From the NCBI GenBank assembly GCA_031256615.1, contig JAIRQG010000115.1:1-7888 (forward strand): a stretch of DNA of 7,888 nt, written 5' to 3'. The notes below the pieces were generated by a model that was not told the origin of the DNA, made no database searches, and was given only the letters and a program-made list of their open reading frames with translations. Of this stretch, positions 6,050-7,888 are shown in pieces. Positions within the stretch are counted from its first letter, which is position 1. Each line of letters begins with the position of its first letter. Source of the stretch: Candidatus Methanoplasma sp. GTDB lineage: Archaea > Thermoplasmatota > Thermoplasmata > Methanomassiliicoccales > Methanomethylophilaceae. The position numbers and the translations under genes are program-made.

Positions 6050-6643
6050 ATGATCGAGAAAGCTAATCTGAAAGAAATTGTCAACTCTGTTCCAGAACTG
6101 TTCTCGTATCTCAGGATCGGGCAATTGAACGACCATATGCTTAACGTTTTACAAGCGGAGGACAGGACATTGGATTTTCATATCCATGAGCGGTCGGATG
6201 AGATGTTCTATTGCATAGAGGGCGAATTCGATATCGAGTTCGGCGACGGCATCACGCATCTGTCCGAAGGTGATCTTATCATCATTCCCAAAGGAACTTT
6301 GCACAGGCCGGTATGCAAAGGGCGGGTCAAATGCCTTCTGATCGAACTGGAAGGAACGCTTAAAAAAGAAAACACAGGCGGCACATATGCCGGTTCAAAC
6401 GATCTGCTGGCAAATCTCGATAAGATCCGCACGACGGAATCAGGATCGGTGCGGATAAAAAGGAACCTTGCGCTGGAAACCAACGATGTTGTAAAATGGT
6501 GTGTGGAGAGGACCGAACAGGCAGCCGATATTGTCAGAAAAGGCAAGAACTGGTACGTATACGCTGGAGACTGCATCATCACCGTCAATGCACGCACTTA
6601 CACGATCATCACCGCTCACAAAACAAAGGGAGCAGATAAATGA
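6050..6643 (+). CDS. Cupin domain fused to a DUF3781-like domain
   Basis: 197 aa, two domains. Residues about 28-105 form a small cupin barrel. HIHERSDEMFYCIEGE (44-59) supplies the first motif with H44, H46 and E51 as probable metal ligands, and GDLIIIPKGTLHRPV (74-88) gives the second with H85. Residues about 117-192 match the small DUF3781 family as I recall it: VRIKRNLAL (134-142), DVVKWC (146-151), RKGKNWYVY (163-171), CIITVNARTYTIITAHK (175-191). DUF3781 is usually a stand-alone protein of about 80 residues, so the fusion is notable. The substrate is unknown. Single-domain cupins of this kind are often small-molecule sensors, isomerases or dioxygenase-like. The start is set by AGGTGG (6037-6042), 7 nt before the ATG. 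It is the first gene of a same-strand cluster with redox-type neighbours. Confidence 0.85.
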   Translation: MIEKANLKEIVNSVPELFSYLRIGQLNDHMLNVLQAEDRTLDFHIHERSDEMFYCIEGEFDIEFGDGITHLSEGDLIIIPKGTLHRPVCKGRVKCLLIELEGTLKKENTGGTYAGSNDLLANLDKIRTTESGSVRIKRNLALETNDVVKWCVERTEQAADIVRKGKNWYVYAGDCIITVNARTYTIITAHKTKGADK

Positions 6644-6649
6644 TGCTTA

Positions 6650-6772
6650 ATGTCCTCATGCAAAGCGTTGGAAGGGGCTATCGGCCCGAAGGCGTTCTGC
6701 GCGGAAATACCATCAAAAAGGACGGTCGGCAGTATGAAAATGCATGCGGATATTGAGCAGGAGGAAAAATGA
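6650..6772 (+). CDS. Possible small ORF, 40 aa, unrecognised
   Basis: This frame begins MSSCKALEGAIGPKAFC and ends MHADIEQEEK. It fills the gap between the cupin and flavodoxin-fold genes, and its TGA overlaps the next gene's ATG (ATGA), the same coupling seen elsewhere in the window. Codon use looks gene-like (AGG for Arg, GCG, ATA/ATC, GAG). It is in the same frame as the upstream cupin-DUF3781 gene, separated only by TGA and two codons, so it may be the remnant of a longer C-terminus or of a separate lost gene. A competing 37-aa frame (6643-6756) overlaps the cupin stop as TGATG but has less gene-like codons. I recognise neither. Confidence 0.35.
   Translation: MSSCKALEGAIGPKAFCAEIPSKRTVGSMKMHADIEQEEK
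6759..6764 (+). promoter_or_regulatory. Shine-Dalgarno of the flavodoxin-fold gene
   Basis: AGGAGG ends 4 nt before the ATG at 6769. It is a full-strength site lying within the last codons of the possible small ORF, and it fixes the start of the oxidoreductase. Confidence 0.7.
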
Positions 6773-7353
6773 GAGTATTCATCGTGTATGCTCACCCAAG
6801 CGAGGATTCCTTTACGCGTCACGCAAGGGACAGTTTCATAAGGGGATTGGAAGCGGCCGGGCACTCGTATATGCTGTCGGACCTGTACAAGATGGAATTC
6901 CGCACCGATATCAGTGAAGCCGAATACCTTAGGGAAGCCAATTTCAACGAAGGAGCGCCTTTGCCGGAAGATGTCGTCGCGGAACAGAACAAGATCAATT
7001 CGAGCGATGCGATAGTTTTCATTTACCCTGTTTTCTGGACAGAGGCTCCCGCAAAACTCGTCGGATGGTTCGACAGGGTCTGGACCTTCGGTTTCGCATA
7101 TGGGAACAGAAGCATGAAACAGCTTGAAAAAGCGCTGATCATCTGTATCGCCGGCCATTCCTTACAGCGCCTGAAAGAGTATGGCCATTTTGATGCCATG
7201 AAGACAGTCATGTTAGGCGACAGGATGTTCGACAGGGTCAAAAGCAAAGATCTCATTGTGCTTGATTCCACATCAAAATATGATGCAGAAGCACGAAATG
7301 CCAATTGGGACAGGAATTTGGAAACAGCCTTTGAGGCGGGGCGCAGATTATGA
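6769..7353 (+). CDS. NAD(P)H:quinone reductase-like flavodoxin-fold protein
   Basis: 194 aa of the Flavodoxin_2 family (MdaB / NQO1 / KefF type), FMN- or FAD-dependent enzymes that pass two electrons from NAD(P)H to quinones or other electrophiles in the cytoplasm. The N-terminal strand and loop RVFIVYAHPSEDSF (2-15) are the phosphate-binding site. FIYPVFWTEAPAKLVGWFDR (84-103) is the hallmark region contacting the flavin, followed by VWTFGFAYG (104-112) as in MdaB-like proteins. IICIAGHS (124-131) is the third flavin-binding strand. Length is normal. It lies in a cluster with a cupin and small DUF proteins, which suggests a stress or detoxification role; the real electron acceptor is unknown. 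It is followed by a 50-nt gap and the DUF3788 gene on the same strand. Confidence 0.88.
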   Translation: MRVFIVYAHPSEDSFTRHARDSFIRGLEAAGHSYMLSDLYKMEFRTDISEAEYLREANFNEGAPLPEDVVAEQNKINSSDAIVFIYPVFWTEAPAKLVGWFDRVWTFGFAYGNRSMKQLEKALIICIAGHSLQRLKEYGHFDAMKTVMLGDRMFDRVKSKDLIVLDSTSKYDAEARNANWDRNLETAFEAGRRL

Positions 7354-7390
7354 CCGCACGGCCATCTGGCGGATCATTGGCGGAGTTATA

Positions 7391-7396
7391 AGGAGG
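7391..7396 (+). promoter_or_regulatory. Shine-Dalgarno that selects a TTG start
   Basis: AGGAGG lies 7 nt before TTG at 7404. The ATG at 7397 is followed at once by TGA, and the next in-frame ATG (7416) is 19 nt away from the site. TTG is therefore the best-placed start for the DUF3788 gene. Confidence 0.65.
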
Positions 7397-7403
7397 ATGT
7401 GAT

Positions 7404-7823
7404 TTGAACATAGATATGTTATTGAGAGACCCGGAGGTGCAGCCGACCGATGAGGTCCTGGCAGCCGCGATCGGCGCGAGTTTTGCGGTTTGGCAAGAGT
7501 TTGTGGAAAAGCTGAAAGACCTCGGGATAACAGTGGAATGGCGATACTATAAGGACGGCAGCGCATGGCTCGCCAAGTGTGTCTCAGGCAAAAAGACGGT
7601 CCTTTGGGCCTCGGCGTGGGACGGATTTTTCAGGACAAGCCTGTTCTTTACCGAAAAGACCCGCACCGGCATACAGGACCTGAAGATCAGCGAGAGCATA
7701 AAAAAGAAGATCGCGGACGAATCGCCCATGGGCAAGCTGATACCGCTGTTGGTGGATGTGCATGATGAGAAACAGTTGCCTGACCTTCTGACTTTGATCG
7801 ACTACAAACGGCGTCTGAAATAA
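7404..7823 (+). CDS. DUF3788 family protein
   Basis: 139 aa, matching the DUF3788 family as I recall it over nearly its whole length: LLRDPEVQPTDEVL (6-19), EWRYYKDGSAWLAK (45-58), TVLWASAWDGFFRTSLFFTE (65-84), SPMGKLIPLLVDVHDEKQLP (107-126), DLLTLIDYKRRLK at the end. The family is small, cytoplasmic and without an established reaction; many members occur in anaerobic bacteria and archaea. No membrane segment is seen, and the aromatic-rich central strands suggest a compact alpha/beta fold. The TTG start is chosen from the Shine-Dalgarno position. It lies downstream of the flavodoxin-fold gene and directly before a YjbQ-like gene, 2 nt after its TAA. Confidence 0.85.
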   Translation: MNIDMLLRDPEVQPTDEVLAAAIGASFAVWQEFVEKLKDLGITVEWRYYKDGSAWLAKCVSGKKTVLWASAWDGFFRTSLFFTEKTRTGIQDLKISESIKKKIADESPMGKLIPLLVDVHDEKQLPDLLTLIDYKRRLK

Positions 7824-7825
7824 CC

Positions 7826-7888
7826 ATGATCTTTGAATACAGTCTCCGGACCCCGCGCGAGGATTTCTACGACATCACTGCACAGGTA
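7826..7888 (+). CDS. YjbQ/UPF0047 family protein, N-terminal fragment
   Basis: The first 21 codons of a gene cut by the window edge. The peptide MIFEYSLRTPREDFYDITAQ resembles the N-terminus of the YjbQ/UPF0047 family ('secondary thiamine-phosphate synthase enzyme'), whose members start with a short strand and then (R/K)-x-E-x-x-D-I-T. Members are about 130-140 aa and have a weak thiamine-phosphate synthase activity; their true role is uncertain. The gene begins 2 nt after the DUF3788 stop with no strong Shine-Dalgarno of its own, so coupled translation is likely. Confidence 0.6.
   Translation, partial: MIFEYSLRTPREDFYDITAQV

Noticed and set aside
5955..6065. Short plus-strand frame MRQTAMVMKPLDDCLKAAF... 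across the divergent promoter region
   Set aside because: It contains the TATA box of the cupin gene and overlaps that gene's start out of frame; no Shine-Dalgarno and no recognised similarity.
1..7888. CRISPR array, tRNA, rRNA or complete insertion sequence
   Set aside because: I found no regularly spaced repeats, no cloverleaf-like segment, no terminal inverted repeats and no transposase or integrase gene in the window.

Overview
The window looks archaeal and most probably comes from a methanogen-related Thermoplasmatota lineage such as the Methanomassiliicoccales; this is an inference. The sequence-level reasons are: a geranylgeranyl-reductase-family flavoprotein (archaeal ether-lipid saturation), a Taw2-type tRNA wyosine enzyme, a stand-alone C-terminal transketolase subunit next to a small transaldolase, archaeal TATA-like boxes (CTTAAATAAG, TTTAAAAG), purine-rich Shine-Dalgarno sites, and a complete absence of TAG among the stop codons of the eight complete genes (seven TGA, one TAA). 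Lineages that decode TAG as pyrrolysine tend to show that last trait, although eight genes is a small sample.

Region 1 (1-3784, + strand) is a tightly packed four-gene housekeeping operon: transketolase C-terminal subunit, transaldolase, geranylgeranyl-reductase-family protein, and Taw2. Two junctions are ATGA stop/start overlaps and the third gap is 6 nt, so translational coupling is likely. The first two genes form the non-oxidative pentose phosphate module, which would supply ribose-5-phosphate and erythrose-4-phosphate. The other two act in lipid and tRNA modification. The partner N-terminal transketolase subunit probably lies just upstream of the window.

Region 2 (3785-4391) has no intact gene but is not empty. 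Read on the minus strand it contains the wreck of a toxin-antitoxin pair: an AbrB/SpoVT-type antitoxin broken by at least three indels, followed with a stop/start overlap by a PIN-domain toxin that has lost its N-terminal active-site segment and its C-terminal half. A TATA-like box and a near-palindrome still sit in front of it. Two stem-loops are also present, one of which spans the stop codon of the next gene.

Region 3 (4392-5906, - strand) is one long uncharacterised gene (about 501-504 aa) with two cysteine clusters. It has its own promoter and diverges from region 4.

Region 4 (6050-7888, + strand) is an accessory cluster with strong Shine-Dalgarno sites: a cupin fused to a DUF3781-like domain, a possible 40-aa small ORF, an NAD(P)H:quinone-reductase-like flavodoxin-fold protein, a DUF3788 protein starting at TTG, and the first 21 codons of a YjbQ/UPF0047-family protein running off the edge. 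This set resembles small stress or redox genes that are widely shared among anaerobes. I see no clear evidence of a wholly new defence or mobile system; the items most worth pursuing are the cysteine-rich protein, the cupin-DUF3781 fusion with its following small ORF, and the fossil toxin-antitoxin locus.
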